This document shows, piece after piece, positions 51,114-59,466 of a DNA stretch of 64,000 nucleotides (position 1 is its first letter; each line of letters starts with the position of its first letter). The notes beneath the pieces are model-generated. The model saw only the letters and a list, made by a program, of their open reading frames with translations. It ran no database searches and had not been told where the DNA came from. The stretch is from 20CM-2-55-15 sp964633285. GTDB lineage: Bacteria > Acidobacteriota > Terriglobia > 20CM-2-55-15. The position numbers were made by a program, and so were the translations under genes. The stretch spans positions 124,001 through 188,000 of the forward strand of contig CAZWGA010000002.1 in NCBI GenBank assembly GCA_964633285.1, read 5' to 3'.

Positions 51114-53621
51114 TCAATCCTCTCGAAGTACCGTATTCGGATCGAGTCGCGAGGCGCGCCAGGCAGGCAACCCACAGGAGACGGCGGCCACGGTGACGAT
51201 GATGGTAATCACGATGGCGCCGGTCGCCGCATCGGTGGGTTGTACTCCAAACAGCAGTGAGGTGATCAACCGGTTCAGACTGTATACGCCGATCAGACCC
51301 AGAATGCCGCCGGTTGCCGTAAGCAGGAGTCCTCGTCTCATGATTTGCGCAATGACATTCGCACGATCGGCGCCGAGCGCGATGCGGATGCCGATCTCGC
51401 GACGTCTTTCCGCCACAAGGTAGGAAAGCACGCCGTAAATTCCGATGGCCGCGAGCAGTAGCGCGAGCCCTGCGAAGATGGTGATCAGTTGCGCCAGCAG
51501 GCGCGGACGCTGTATCGATTCTTCAAACACGCTCTCCATTTCACGAAAGCGAACGACAGGCACACTGGGATCGCCTTCGCGAACCACGCGCTCGATCGTT
51601 TGTGACAACGTTGCAGCGGGAAGCGTGGTGCGCAGGACAAGATTCATCGTGACCGGAGTGTTCACGATCTGCGGCCGCCCGATCCCTTGTTCGAGGAAGA
51701 AGTAAACTTCGGTTCCGGTTTTCTTATCGACGCCGCCCTGTTTCACATCCTTCGCAACGCCGATTACGGTGAACCACGGAATCTGGTCGCCGCAGCACGG
51801 CCGCACGCGAAGTCCGATCGGATTCTTGTCTTTCCAGAACGTGTTCACGAGCGTCTGATTCACGACCGCCACCATGCCCTGCGAACCGGCGTCCGTCGAT
51901 TCGAAGCTGCGTCCCTGAACGATCGGAATGCCCATCGTCTCGAAGTAATTCGACATGACGTTCTGGTAGTAATCGACATTCTTGGCGGGACCCTGCGGCG
52001 GAGGCGTGTAGTCGCTGATATCGGTGTCGTTTGCATTGAGCGGACGGTTCGGCGGCAGCCCGGACATTGCCGTGGCCGCCTGGACCCCCGGTATGGCTCG
52101 AAGGCTTTCCAGCAGCCTCTGGTATTTCGGAACGCGCGTTGAAGGCAGGTACTTCACACCGGGCAACGTCATCGAGAACGTCACAAGGCGCGCGCGATTG
52201 AAGCCCGCATCCACGTGCGTGAGGTTATGCACGGTGCGGACCAGCAATCCCGCGCCGATCACGATCATGACAGACAGTGCGACTTCAGCGATCACAAGCG
52301 CGTGGCGAATATGATGGCGCGCCGCTCCGGTGGCGCCTTTGGATCCGGCATCCTTGAGCGCCGTTGCGAGCATCTTTACTCGAGTGTGTGCGATCGGAGT
52401 CAATCCGAAGATCAGGCCGGTTGCGATGGAAAGTCCCGCCGTAAAAATCAGCGCGATGGGATCGACTGCAATCTCGTTCGTCCGAGGCAGCGTGGCAGGA
52501 TAAGCGCGAATCAGCGTCATGATGCCGGCTTTGGCAAGCAGAACACCGAGCGCCCCGCCCACCACTGACAGCAGTACGCCTTCCGTCATCGAATGGCGAA
52601 TCAGGCGGCCGCGGCTTGCGCCCAGAGCGCGGCGCACCGCGTACTCGCGATATCGAGACTCCGCTCGCGCCAGCAGCAGGTTCGCCAGGTTCGCGCATGC
52701 AATGAAGAGCACGAATCCGACGGCTGCCTGAAGAACCCAGATCGAACGGCTGACGCCGCCAAGGATCTCTTCACGCATGGGTTTCATTTGAAGGACATGG
52801 TGTCCGAAGTTGGGGAGCGGACTGAAGAAGTGATTCTTGGCGCCGGTACGCTCGCTCCAATGCGAAACGAGGTCGTCCAATTCGCGCTGCGCGGCTTCAG
52901 CCGTGACGCCATCCTTCAAGCGGCCGATCAAATACAGATAATGATTCCCGCGATTCTGCCGATTCGCTCGATTCAAACCCAGAGGCAGCCAGATCTGAGT
53001 GCGGTTGTCCATCAGGTCTGTGCCGGGCGGCATAATCCCGATAACCTCACGCCGCGCGCCGTTGATTTCCACGGCTTGTCCCACCATGGGACGGCCTGCA
53101 AACGCGCTCTGCCACAATTCGTGCGAAAGAATCGCGAGCGCAGGCGGCGTTGGAGGCGGCCCACCGGCTGCGGGTTGTGCGGTAACATCGGTTTCGCCTT
53201 TCCCGAACAATCGGCCCTGCGCGGGCTGTACACCAAGCGCGTTCAGAAGATGTTCATCGACGTTCACGGATCGTACGCGCAAAGGCCGATCGCCGGCAGT
53301 CAGGTTCACTTCACCTGTGGTGTAAGCGCCGACATTGGCGAACGATCCATTGATTTCCTGAAACTCCATGTATTCCGGCGGCGATACCCAGAACTGAAGG
53401 AACCCCATCGTTGGAAACTGCGTCGTCAGATACATCAATTGATCGGGCGTCGGATAGGAGAACGGCCGGAGGATCACGCTGTTGACCAGAGAAAAGATCG
53501 CCGTGTTTGCCCCGATTCCCAATGTCAGCGTAACGATAACGACCAACGCGAATCCCGGGCTTCGCAACAGAGAACGCACAGCCAGACGGACGTCGTGAAT
53601 CAGTTCTTCGATCCAACGCAT
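51114..53621 (-). CDS. ADOP-type ABC permease (MacB/FtsX family)
   Basis: An 835-residue permease of the acidobacterial duplicated orphan permease type. The short N-terminal region is MRWIEELIHDVRLAVRSLLRSPGF, then a membrane helix (about 22-42) and a MacB periplasmic core domain (about 50-260). The first FtsX block of three helices (about 290-430) precedes a second core domain (about 445-680). A second FtsX block (about 715-830: LVAERRREIGIRIALGADRANVIAQ) ends in SRLDPNTVLRED. No ATPase is adjacent, as is usual for ADOP members. Substrate unknown; related MacB proteins act as mechanotransmitters in efflux. Confidence 0.9.
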   Translation of the reverse strand: MRWIEELIHDVRLAVRSLLRSPGFALVVIVTLTLGIGANTAIFSLVNSVILRPFSYPTPDQLMYLTTQFPTMGFLQFWVSPPEYMEFQEINGSFANVGAYTTGEVNLTAGDRPLRVRSVNVDEHLLNALGVQPAQGRLFGKGETDVTAQPAAGGPPPTPPALAILSHELWQSAFAGRPMVGQAVEINGARREVIGIMPPGTDLMDNRTQIWLPLGLNRANRQNRGNHYLYLIGRLKDGVTAEAAQRELDDLVSHWSERTGAKNHFFSPLPNFGHHVLQMKPMREEILGGVSRSIWVLQAAVGFVLFIACANLANLLLARAESRYREYAVRRALGASRGRLIRHSMTEGVLLSVVGGALGVLLAKAGIMTLIRAYPATLPRTNEIAVDPIALIFTAGLSIATGLIFGLTPIAHTRVKMLATALKDAGSKGATGAARHHIRHALVIAEVALSVMIVIGAGLLVRTVHNLTHVDAGFNRARLVTFSMTLPGVKYLPSTRVPKYQRLLESLRAIPGVQAATAMSGLPPNRPLNANDTDISDYTPPPQGPAKNVDYYQNVMSNYFETMGIPIVQGRSFESTDAGSQGMVAVVNQTLVNTFWKDKNPIGLRVRPCCGDQIPWFTVIGVAKDVKQGGVDKKTGTEVYFFLEQGIGRPQIVNTPVTMNLVLRTTLPAATLSQTIERVVREGDPSVPVVRFREMESVFEESIQRPRLLAQLITIFAGLALLLAAIGIYGVLSYLVAERRREIGIRIALGADRANVIAQIMRRGLLLTATGGILGLIGVYSLNRLITSLLFGVQPTDAATGAIVITIIVTVAAVSCGLPAWRASRLDPNTVLRED

Positions 53622-53757
53622 GACAGTGACCTCCTGGAGATTGGCCGTTGCATAGAACCATAAATGCCGGGAGTGGTTGGCCCTTCATGGGCGGCATTAT
53701 TGCGAAGAGGAATCCTCCGGCCCGATGATCGCGTTAGCCGCGTGGTATTATGCGCCC

Positions 53758-54096
53758 GTGAATATCGAACGCACGATGGAGTTCATCCTCGAGAGTCAAG
53801 CCAACACCGAGGTTCGTCTCACCGGCATTACGAAGCTGATGAAGCAGGGCATGCGCATGCTGGTTAAGACCGATACACAACTGGCGGAATTGGCCACAGC
53901 GCAGAAACGCACGGAAGGCCGAGTGGCGGAATTGGCAGTTGGAATGAGGGAATTGTCGGGCGAAATGAAGGAACTATCCGTCGAAATGAAAGAATTGGCG
54001 AAAGCACAGAAGGAACTCGCCCACGCCCAAAAAACAACAGAGCGTACGTTGCAGGCTTTCATCAAAGGCCAACGCAACGGCAGGAATGGCCGATAG
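53758..54096 (+). CDS. Small coiled-coil protein
   Basis: A 112-residue protein read from the GTG at 53758: MNIERTMEFILESQANTEVR and then heptad-rich helices with repeated MKELSVEMKELAKAQKELAHAQK. It is a long coiled coil without other domains, of a type that recurs in acidobacterial genomes without known role. TATTAT (53746-53751) lies six bases before the GTG and would make a leaderless transcript; no clear -35 was found. An ATG at 53677 is in frame but gives an unlikely N-terminus. Confidence 0.65.
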   Translation: MNIERTMEFILESQANTEVRLTGITKLMKQGMRMLVKTDTQLAELATAQKRTEGRVAELAVGMRELSGEMKELSVEMKELAKAQKELAHAQKTTERTLQAFIKGQRNGRNGR

Positions 54097-54158
54097 GCTC
54101 GCCACCCACCCACTGTAGCTGTTCGTCCGGGCCGTCGAATCGATATCCCACTAAATCC

Positions 54159-56264
54159 TCAATACGACAGCCACGTGTCCGGCGGCTGCACGCTGATTCC
54201 CTTCCGGGCGTAGTCGCACACGCCCGATGGGAAAACGGTTCGGAGTGCCGCGGCCTCCCCATCCGTGAGTGCTCGTGAATAGTCTTTTTTGTCGATCGGT
54301 TTGAGCGCGCATTTCAGCATGGTTGAGGCTATGGGCATTCCCGCATTGAGGCGCGGGTTGGAGTACGCCGGGAACATCTCGGCGCAGCGTTTCATGTCCG
54401 TAATCTTCCGGCCGTCCTTTGTGTAGCACCCGTCCGTTATGCTCGCGGGCCGATTGCGCATCACTTTCTCCAACGGGCTCTTTGCAGGCGAAGTGTCTCT
54501 GGCAATGGCATCGAGCCACGCGGCCATCTCTCTGAGGTTGTCGCGTTGTGCGCTCTGAATGTCCGTGCCGGGCTCGTAAATGTGCAGCACCTGATTGCCG
54601 GAAGTGCCGTTGGCCGCGGCCAGACGAGCTCGCATGATATAGCTGTTGACGGTATCGTGCAGATCGCCGCTGCCATCGGTGTACGGGCGCACGTCAATGA
54701 TCGGCACCATCGCCATCCCCTTGCCGGCATCGTTCACACGTCCGGATTGGTGCGCGATGCGAAGCGCGACGGCGTCGGCTGTCGTGCGAGCGGCTACAAC
54801 ATTGCCATCGATGTCGTGACCGCCGGCACGCCTGTTGAGATCGATGAATTGCTCGAATGTGATTTTTCCGCTGTTGAAGGCCTTGAGTCCGTACTGAATA
54901 CCGACGTTGTCAAATGGCCGGCGCGCGAATCCCGTTTTCGGATCGCGTCCGAACACGTTGACGAGGTTGTCCTGGTAAGTGCACCTGGCGCCTTTCGGGT
55001 TGGTACTTGAATCATAAATCTCACTGCCGGACAGCGTGCCGTCACAGAATTTGACAAGCAGCAATCGAATATTGGTCCCGTTCTGAGCGCAGTACTGCCA
55101 ATTCGCTTCACCGGAAACAGCGGCTTTTTGATCGTCCGTCCAGCGGGACGGCGAACTCTCAAACGCGTGCTGGATCAGTTCGCAGTCGGACACATGATTC
55201 ACAAACGTGAAAGTATCCGCAAAAGACGCCGACGGGATAAGACCGTCGAGCAGTCCTGGATAGTTGTTCGCGATGAGGTGCTGTTGCATCGATCCGCCGG
55301 AACGACCGCTCCCGATCGTATAAAGAGGTACGCCGAACTCCTCGATAAAGTGCTCCTTCACCATCATCATCGTCTCGGCGGATATCACGTCGGCGCAACT
55401 GGTGTTGAATACATTCAGTGATGATGATGCAACCGCATAACCTGCAGCGATGGCGTAGTCGGACAACTGACTCTCCTCCAGAAAGCTCCGATTCGCCAGC
55501 AGACCGCCGATGGCCGTGCCCTGGTGATAACCGGCGCGACAGCCGGCGCCAAAGGTATAGATCAATCGTCTATTCCAATTGAAACCCTCAGTGCTCCACG
55601 GATCGGGAAGCGCGGTTCCGGGTTCGTGCAGGAAAGCGATCGCGTATACGGCGCGATTGATGGTCCCCATTTCGCGGCGGACGATGTACGGCACCGTTTT
55701 TCCATCGAGCGTGGTCGTCATTGCGAGATCGGCCGGCCGCGGCGCGTTCCCGTCGTATGGCTTAAAGGGATTCGCCGGCGGAGACTGGGACGTCGAGCGA
55801 TAGAAGTACTCGACTCGTGTTGCCACGCTGCAGTCGGCGTCCAGCGGCGGACCGAAGCCAAACGATTGGGTCTCGCACTTGAAAGGCGCCTGATGCGGGC
55901 CGCTCAGTACCGGTCCCGTGATCGCGTGATTCACGACGACGAGTTGCACCGAGGGCTTTTGGCCATCGTAGCCGACGGCGATGCCGTTCTTACCGGGCGT
56001 CAGATCCTTGAGCCGCGCGAGGAGAGCGCTGCGATCCGACGTTGGTTTGGACTCGGAGTTTGCGGGACGTCCGTTGACGGTTATCGCGACATGGTCCACT
56101 GCCGGCCTGGGCGGGACGATCCGGATCAGCACGTCGCCGCCACTCACCATGTCCGAACGGCTGGATATCGTACTTACCTCGAACCCGCCACCTCTTGCCG
56201 GCTGCGCCAACAGAGGCGCTCCGCTCAGAGCGACTGCAATTGCGATTGCTATCGTGATTCTCAT
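54159..56264 (-). CDS. DUF6351-family exported hydrolase-like protein
   Basis: About 701 residues from the ATG at 56264 (another ATG at 56285 is possible), with a signal peptide (about 1-21). An N-terminal beta-sandwich-like part (about 30-120) precedes a large alpha/beta domain. The nucleophile-elbow-like segment YTIGSGRSGGSMQQHLIANN, followed by LDGLIPSASFADTFTF, is typical of DUF6351. Ser in GRSGGS is a candidate nucleophile. The family is related to tannase/feruloyl esterase-type hydrolases, but activity is not established. It follows the cytochrome c gene by 45 bases on the same strand. Confidence 0.8.
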   Translation of the reverse strand: MRITIAIAIAVALSGAPLLAQPARGGGFEVSTISSRSDMVSGGDVLIRIVPPRPAVDHVAITVNGRPANSESKPTSDRSALLARLKDLTPGKNGIAVGYDGQKPSVQLVVVNHAITGPVLSGPHQAPFKCETQSFGFGPPLDADCSVATRVEYFYRSTSQSPPANPFKPYDGNAPRPADLAMTTTLDGKTVPYIVRREMGTINRAVYAIAFLHEPGTALPDPWSTEGFNWNRRLIYTFGAGCRAGYHQGTAIGGLLANRSFLEESQLSDYAIAAGYAVASSSLNVFNTSCADVISAETMMMVKEHFIEEFGVPLYTIGSGRSGGSMQQHLIANNYPGLLDGLIPSASFADTFTFVNHVSDCELIQHAFESSPSRWTDDQKAAVSGEANWQYCAQNGTNIRLLLVKFCDGTLSGSEIYDSSTNPKGARCTYQDNLVNVFGRDPKTGFARRPFDNVGIQYGLKAFNSGKITFEQFIDLNRRAGGHDIDGNVVAARTTADAVALRIAHQSGRVNDAGKGMAMVPIIDVRPYTDGSGDLHDTVNSYIMRARLAAANGTSGNQVLHIYEPGTDIQSAQRDNLREMAAWLDAIARDTSPAKSPLEKVMRNRPASITDGCYTKDGRKITDMKRCAEMFPAYSNPRLNAGMPIASTMLKCALKPIDKKDYSRALTDGEAAALRTVFPSGVCDYARKGISVQPPDTWLSY

Positions 56265-56309
56265 GCCTGAAGTAATGACAGACATTGTCCTGACTGAAGC
56301 CGGGAATGA

Positions 56310-56807
56310 CTACGGCTTCGAAGCGTCAAGAGAGACAAGATTGCGGATCTGGACGTCCGTCGCTGCCGTGAGTGGCTGCGTTCCGGACAAAGCACCATTG
56401 CCCTGCAGGATGTAGGCGATCAAATTCAGCCGCGTCTCCTCCTCGAGTTTCCCAAATCGCTCCTGAAACTCCCTGGTGAGATCCTTCGTTGTTCGGCCGG
56501 CCCACCGCTTTCGAAACTCCGGACCGACCAGAGCCGGAACCTTGCCGTAAACCTTGATCGTCTGCTGAGCATCTTCAGATAAGGAGTTGACTGGAGGAAG
56601 TTCGCCGGGTTCGCCGTTTCGGCCAGTCAACCCCGTAGTATGACAATCCGTGCACACGCCGAATGAATTCGTCTTCAGCGCCAACCGGCCCGCCTCGGCT
56701 TGTTCCAGCGTATAAACGGCCGGCCGGTTCGTTGTTTGTCTGGCCCGTGAGGTTGAGGCACCTCCGAAGACGACGGCAACGATCACTAATAATGATGCAA
56801 CGCGCAT
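56310..56807 (-). CDS. Monohaem cytochrome c-like protein
   Basis: The ATG at 56807 follows a very strong GGAGGAGG and begins a signal peptide, giving about 165 residues. One haem-binding motif CTDCH is present in NSFGVCTDCHTTG, and a later Met-free helix GRTTKDLTREFQERF belongs to the cytochrome c fold region. There is no obvious methionine ligand in the usual C-terminal position, so the sixth ligand is uncertain. It may feed electrons to an envelope oxidoreductase. It is upstream of the DUF6351 gene. Confidence 0.75.
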   Translation of the reverse strand: MRVASLLVIVAVVFGGASTSRARQTTNRPAVYTLEQAEAGRLALKTNSFGVCTDCHTTGLTGRNGEPGELPPVNSLSEDAQQTIKVYGKVPALVGPEFRKRWAGRTTKDLTREFQERFGKLEEETRLNLIAYILQGNGALSGTQPLTAATDVQIRNLVSLDASKP

Positions 56808-56891
56808 GACCTCCTCCTTCGACTCATCCTGGGAACGATAGGATACAAAAGAAAGGGCGACTCTGGTTAACCTTAGGAACCCACACACGAG

Positions 56892-56920
56892 TTGGATAAA
56901 TATCTTACTCCTGTTAGTAT
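56892..56920 (+). promoter_or_regulatory. Promoter of the 57-kb PIN module (leaderless)
   Basis: TTGGAT (56892-56897) and TAGTAT (56915-56920) are 17 bases apart, and the antitoxin ATG at 56927 begins six bases after the -10. No Shine-Dalgarno precedes the ATG. The geometry is the same as in the 42.7-kb module. Confidence 0.6.
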
Positions 56921-56926
56921 GAACAT

Positions 56927-57205
56927 ATGAGCAAGGAGCGCATGACGGTTACGGTCGATTCACATCTGATTGAAGCCGCCAATCAAGCTGTGACGGAAGG
57001 ACGCGTGGCCTCGTTGAGTGGATGGGTCAACCTCGCGCTTGCCGAAAGAGCCGCAAAAGAGCGCCGGTTGCGCGCACTCGCGGAAGCCGTAGCAGCATAT
57101 GAAGAGGAATTCGGAGAAATAACGGTCGCCGAACTGGCCGGGCAGGAACGGGCCGACCGGCGAAACTCGATTCCCATTCGCCCGCGAAAACGCTCGAAAA
57201 AATAA
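56927..57205 (+). CDS. Antitoxin of a PIN-domain module
   Basis: A 92-residue protein. Its N-terminus, MTVTVDSHLIEAANQAVTEG, then VASLSGWVNLALAERAAKER, has the ribbon-helix-helix-like strand and helices of small VapB-type antitoxins. The C-terminal part is charged (EEFGEITVAELAGQERADRR) and suits toxin binding. The stop is followed directly by the toxin ATG with no spacer, and the promoter makes a leaderless mRNA. The family is not one I can name precisely. Confidence 0.78.
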   Translation: MSKERMTVTVDSHLIEAANQAVTEGRVASLSGWVNLALAERAAKERRLRALAEAVAAYEEEFGEITVAELAGQERADRRNSIPIRPRKRSKK

Positions 57206-57586
57206 ATGCCACTCCTGCTCGACACCGGGGCACTTATCGCACTTGAGCGTAACGATCGCTCGATGTGGCGCCGGCTGAAGGCCGCACTCCTCGTCAACGA
57301 AATCCCGGTCACACATGGAGGCGTCATCGGCCAGGCCTGGCGCGGCAAGGGCCCGCGCGCAGCGCTTCTCGCGATGGCGCTTGCGAGCATGGATGTACGC
57401 CCGCTTGACGAAGGCTTGGGCATACGGTCCGGTGAGTTGCTCCAGCGCGCAAAGAAAAACGACGTCATCGACGCGGCTCTCGTGTTGCTCGCATCGGATG
57501 GTGACTCGATCGCAACCTCCGACCCCAATGACCTCGGTCCCCTCGCCAGGGCAGCAGGGCGCGTGATCGACCTTATTCCCGTTTAA
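57206..57586 (+). CDS. PIN-domain toxin
   Basis: A 126-residue PIN protein with complete acidic positions: D6 in LLLDTGALIALERN, D in KKNDVIDAALVLLA and D in SIATSDPNDL. The middle contains VTHGGVIGQAWRGKG, a loop found in a VapC subgroup. It is encoded directly after its antitoxin. Like other VapC-type toxins it is expected to cleave RNA. Confidence 0.88.
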   Translation: MPLLLDTGALIALERNDRSMWRRLKAALLVNEIPVTHGGVIGQAWRGKGPRAALLAMALASMDVRPLDEGLGIRSGELLQRAKKNDVIDAALVLLASDGDSIATSDPNDLGPLARAAGRVIDLIPV

Positions 57587-57597
57587 GACCGGCCGCC

Positions 57598-57643
57598 TTG
57601 ACATGTGCAGCACATGCACCTAGCACTCTTGCAGGGGCAAGAG
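57598..57643 (+). promoter_or_regulatory. Promoter and inverted repeat of the decayed VapBC-like locus
   Basis: TTGACA (57598-57603), 17 bases, TAGCAC (57621-57626). Overlapping the end is CTCTTGC-aggg-GCAAGAG (57626-57643), a perfect 7-bp inverted repeat, and GTGCA-gcaca-TGCAC lies in the spacer. AGAGGA, the likely Shine-Dalgarno, lies partly within the repeat, five bases before the ATG at 57651. Confidence 0.45.
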
Positions 57644-57650
57644 GATTCAA

Positions 57651-57881
57651 ATGCGTAACGGTCCAGATGAGCTTCACAGAAAACTGAAGTCCAGGGCGGC
57701 TATGGAAGGCATGACGCTCTCGGATTACCTTGTGCGTGAAATCACCACACTTGCAGATCGTCCGACAATGGCTGAATTGCGTAACCGAATTGCGCAGCGA
57801 GGCACGGCAGAAGTGCAGACGAGACCCGCGAAAGCAGTCCGGGCGGAACGCGACACGTCCTCTCAAAAGAACTCCGCATAG
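57651..57881 (+). CDS. FitA/VapB-like ribbon-helix-helix antitoxin, possibly orphaned
   Basis: A 76-residue protein with the typical core RNGPDELHRKLKSRAAMEGMTLSDYLVREI, followed by ADRPTMAELRNRI. In this family the sequence normally begins with two or three residues more (I.IRNVPDE), and here ATG stands where Ile is usual, so the strand may be shortened. Its toxin partner should overlap or follow; only the C-terminal two thirds of a PIN domain are found, in another frame. The antitoxin is probably functionally orphaned. Confidence 0.65.
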   Translation: MRNGPDELHRKLKSRAAMEGMTLSDYLVREITTLADRPTMAELRNRIAQRGTAEVQTRPAKAVRAERDTSSQKNSA

Positions 57882-58396
57882 AGCGCGCTTCTCAGGCACT
57901 GGATGATTTCCGCGATCTTCCACTCCATCGCTATGGGCTTTTCGATTTCATCTCGCGGGTATGGGAACTGCGGAAATCGCTGACGGCCTACGACGCGGCT
58001 TATGTATCTCTGGCGGAGGCGCTGGATTCAACGGTAGCCACGATTCCGGGCAACGGCCAGATGTCTGCATTCCTGAATCAGCTTGCCGGATTCGAGAAGG
58101 TCGCCGCGCCTTTCCAGGGAGTGCTCCGCATCACCACGGCATCGCCTGCCGGCCTTACTGTGGCGGGCCTTCGCGGGCGGACCAACGAACGCGGAGATTT
58201 TCTGATTACGACCACCATGCCCATTAACGAGAACGCTCCAGCTTCAACCGGCGAATTGTTTTTCCCGCACTTCGTCGATGGAGGTGGTTACACGACGCAG
58301 TTCATACTGTTCGGACGCAACCCGAGTCAGGCTTCCAGCGGCGGATTGATTTTCTACGGTCAGTCCGGCCAGAGCGCCACGTTGACGCTGCCCTGA
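57854..58396 (+). pseudogene. Chimeric remnant: truncated PIN toxin joined in frame to an extracellular beta domain
   Basis: A stop-free frame of 180 codons runs from inside the antitoxin gene to 58396. Its first part (to about 58030) is the C-terminal two thirds of a VapC-type PIN domain (ALDDFRDLPLHRYG, VWELRKSLTAYDAAYVSLAEAL). The second part (about 58030-58396) is a beta-rich extracellular-type domain: FLNQLAGFEKVAAPFQGVLRI, GRTNERGDFLITTTMP and FPHFVDGGGYTTQFILF. The first catalytic Asp and the start region of the PIN domain are missing, so the toxin cannot be active. The join is a recombination scar. Confidence 0.6.
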
Positions 58397-58482
58397 CCCG
58401 GAATCATCAGGGCACAGTACCCGGAGGCGCGAGAAGCGCGAGGTGAACCTTGTGACATAACTTCAAGCACGATTAGTGGAAG

Positions 58483-58620
58483 GATATCTTTGATACAAGC
58501 GGTAATCCAATGGCCGTGAAGCTGAACGCATCAACCCAGGCATCGTTCAATTATTCGATTTCTCCCGAGGGCACATTTACCCTGGCCCCACGCGACGCAA
58601 ATGGGCAGTCCCCATTTTGA
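58483..58620 (+). pseudogene. Fragment of a second extracellular beta domain
   Basis: A 45-codon open stretch reads DIFDTSGNPMAVKLNASTQA and then FNYSISPEGTFTLAPRDANG to a stop at 58620. It looks like part of the same family of acidobacterial secreted beta-sandwich repeats as the preceding remnant. An in-frame stop lies just upstream. It is probably the other end of a secreted-protein gene broken by rearrangement. I see no other coding sequence between 58397 and 58682. Confidence 0.45.
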
Positions 58621-58682
58621 AAAAGAATTCAATGCAGCGATTGTTCACGTGCATAAATATGCAACGTGCCTTTCTAAACAAC

Positions 58683-59102
58683 CTAACGGTTCTTCGAAGG
58701 ATCGAGCAGCTTCAGCTTCGGAAAATAGCTGCGATAAAACCCGCGGTCGCGGCTCAAGAGAAAATCCGCCTGAAAGGTCGCGTGGGCTCCGACGATGAAA
58801 TCGGGAATGAGATGCTGGCGGACTCTGCCCCTGGCTGTCGTACGATACTGCCTCCAGATCGAGCCGGCCATTTCAGAAGCCTCGCGGCCCGCAGCATCGA
58901 ATTGGATCTGGAGTTTGTTGAAGGCCTGTTGAAAGAGATCATCATTCGGAAACGCAGCCCGCACTTCGGCCCAGACGATTTCACAGGCGATGACGGCCCC
59001 GGAGTCTATGGCGTTGCGGAGCAGGGCTGCAGACGCTTCTCCGAAAACCGGATCCGGCAACAAAACATCCAGCAGGACCGATGAATCAATGGCGCTTCGC
59101 AC
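58683..59102 (-). CDS. PIN-domain toxin (VapC-like), AbrB-partnered
   Basis: The GTG at 59102 gives 139 residues starting MRSAIDSSVLLDVLLPDP. The acidic active-site residues are complete: D6, E in IVWAEVRA, D in LIPDFIVGAHA and D in LLSRDRGFY. This wording (AIDSSVLLD, IPDFIVGAHA) is typical of VapC proteins paired with AbrB/MazE-type antitoxins. It overlaps the antitoxin gene by 17 bases. Codons before 59102 are open but belong to the antitoxin region. Confidence 0.9.
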   Translation of the reverse strand: MRSAIDSSVLLDVLLPDPVFGEASAALLRNAIDSGAVIACEIVWAEVRAAFPNDDLFQQAFNKLQIQFDAAGREASEMAGSIWRQYRTTARGRVRQHLIPDFIVGAHATFQADFLLSRDRGFYRSYFPKLKLLDPSKNR

Positions 59103-59337
59103 GGCGTCCTGACAGCTTGGATCCGCGAAACTGATCCAACAAATCATCTGTCCTGTTTTTCGAATGCAATAATCCGAAAGCCTGATCCACCGGATGCGTT
59201 CCCAAACCGCCTTTACGCAGAAGCGCGCCCTTCTTTGTTATTTGGAATGTCACTACCGTGCCGGGATGAAGTCCGAAGCGGCTTCTTATCTCCACCGGCA
59301 CCGTGATCTGGCCCTTCGAAGAAATCACGCTTTTCAT
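59086..59337 (-). CDS. AbrB/MazE-type antitoxin
   Basis: The ATG at 59337 gives 83 residues with the SpoVT/AbrB swapped-hairpin core MKSVISSKGQITVPVEIRSR, then FGLHPGTVVTFQITKKGALL. The C-terminal region (HPVDQAFGLLHSKNRTDDLL) binds the toxin. Starts further upstream are rejected because the promoter and operator occupy that stretch. The ATG begins six bases after the -10 hexamer. Confidence 0.9.
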   Translation of the reverse strand: MKSVISSKGQITVPVEIRSRFGLHPGTVVTFQITKKGALLRKGGLGTHPVDQAFGLLHSKNRTDDLLDQFRGSKLSGRRAKRH

Positions 59338-59374
59338 AAGTAAAGGATATTGTGCTTTACTTCCTGAGTAAAGC
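59338..59374 (-). promoter_or_regulatory. Promoter with three operator half-sites, AbrB/PIN module
   Basis: On the minus strand TTTACT (59372-59367), 17 bases, TATCCT (59349-59344), 6 bases, ATG at 59337. On the plus strand the half-sites AAGTAAAG (59338-59345), CTTTACTT (59355-59362) and AGTAAAGC (59367-59374) alternate in direction and cover the transcription start, the spacer and the -35. Both neighbouring pairs are perfect inverted repeats of 8 bases. Confidence 0.65.
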
Positions 59375-59466
59375 TCGGACTTACTCACGCCAACTTGACC
59401 CTCACCGGCACGCCGCTTATTCTTCACAACAGTCTCGATCCACGTTGGTTCAGGACGGCAAGGGAT

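Noticed and set aside
52593..53663. 356-residue plus-strand frame
   Set aside because: Antisense to the ADOP permease, which has full domain support.
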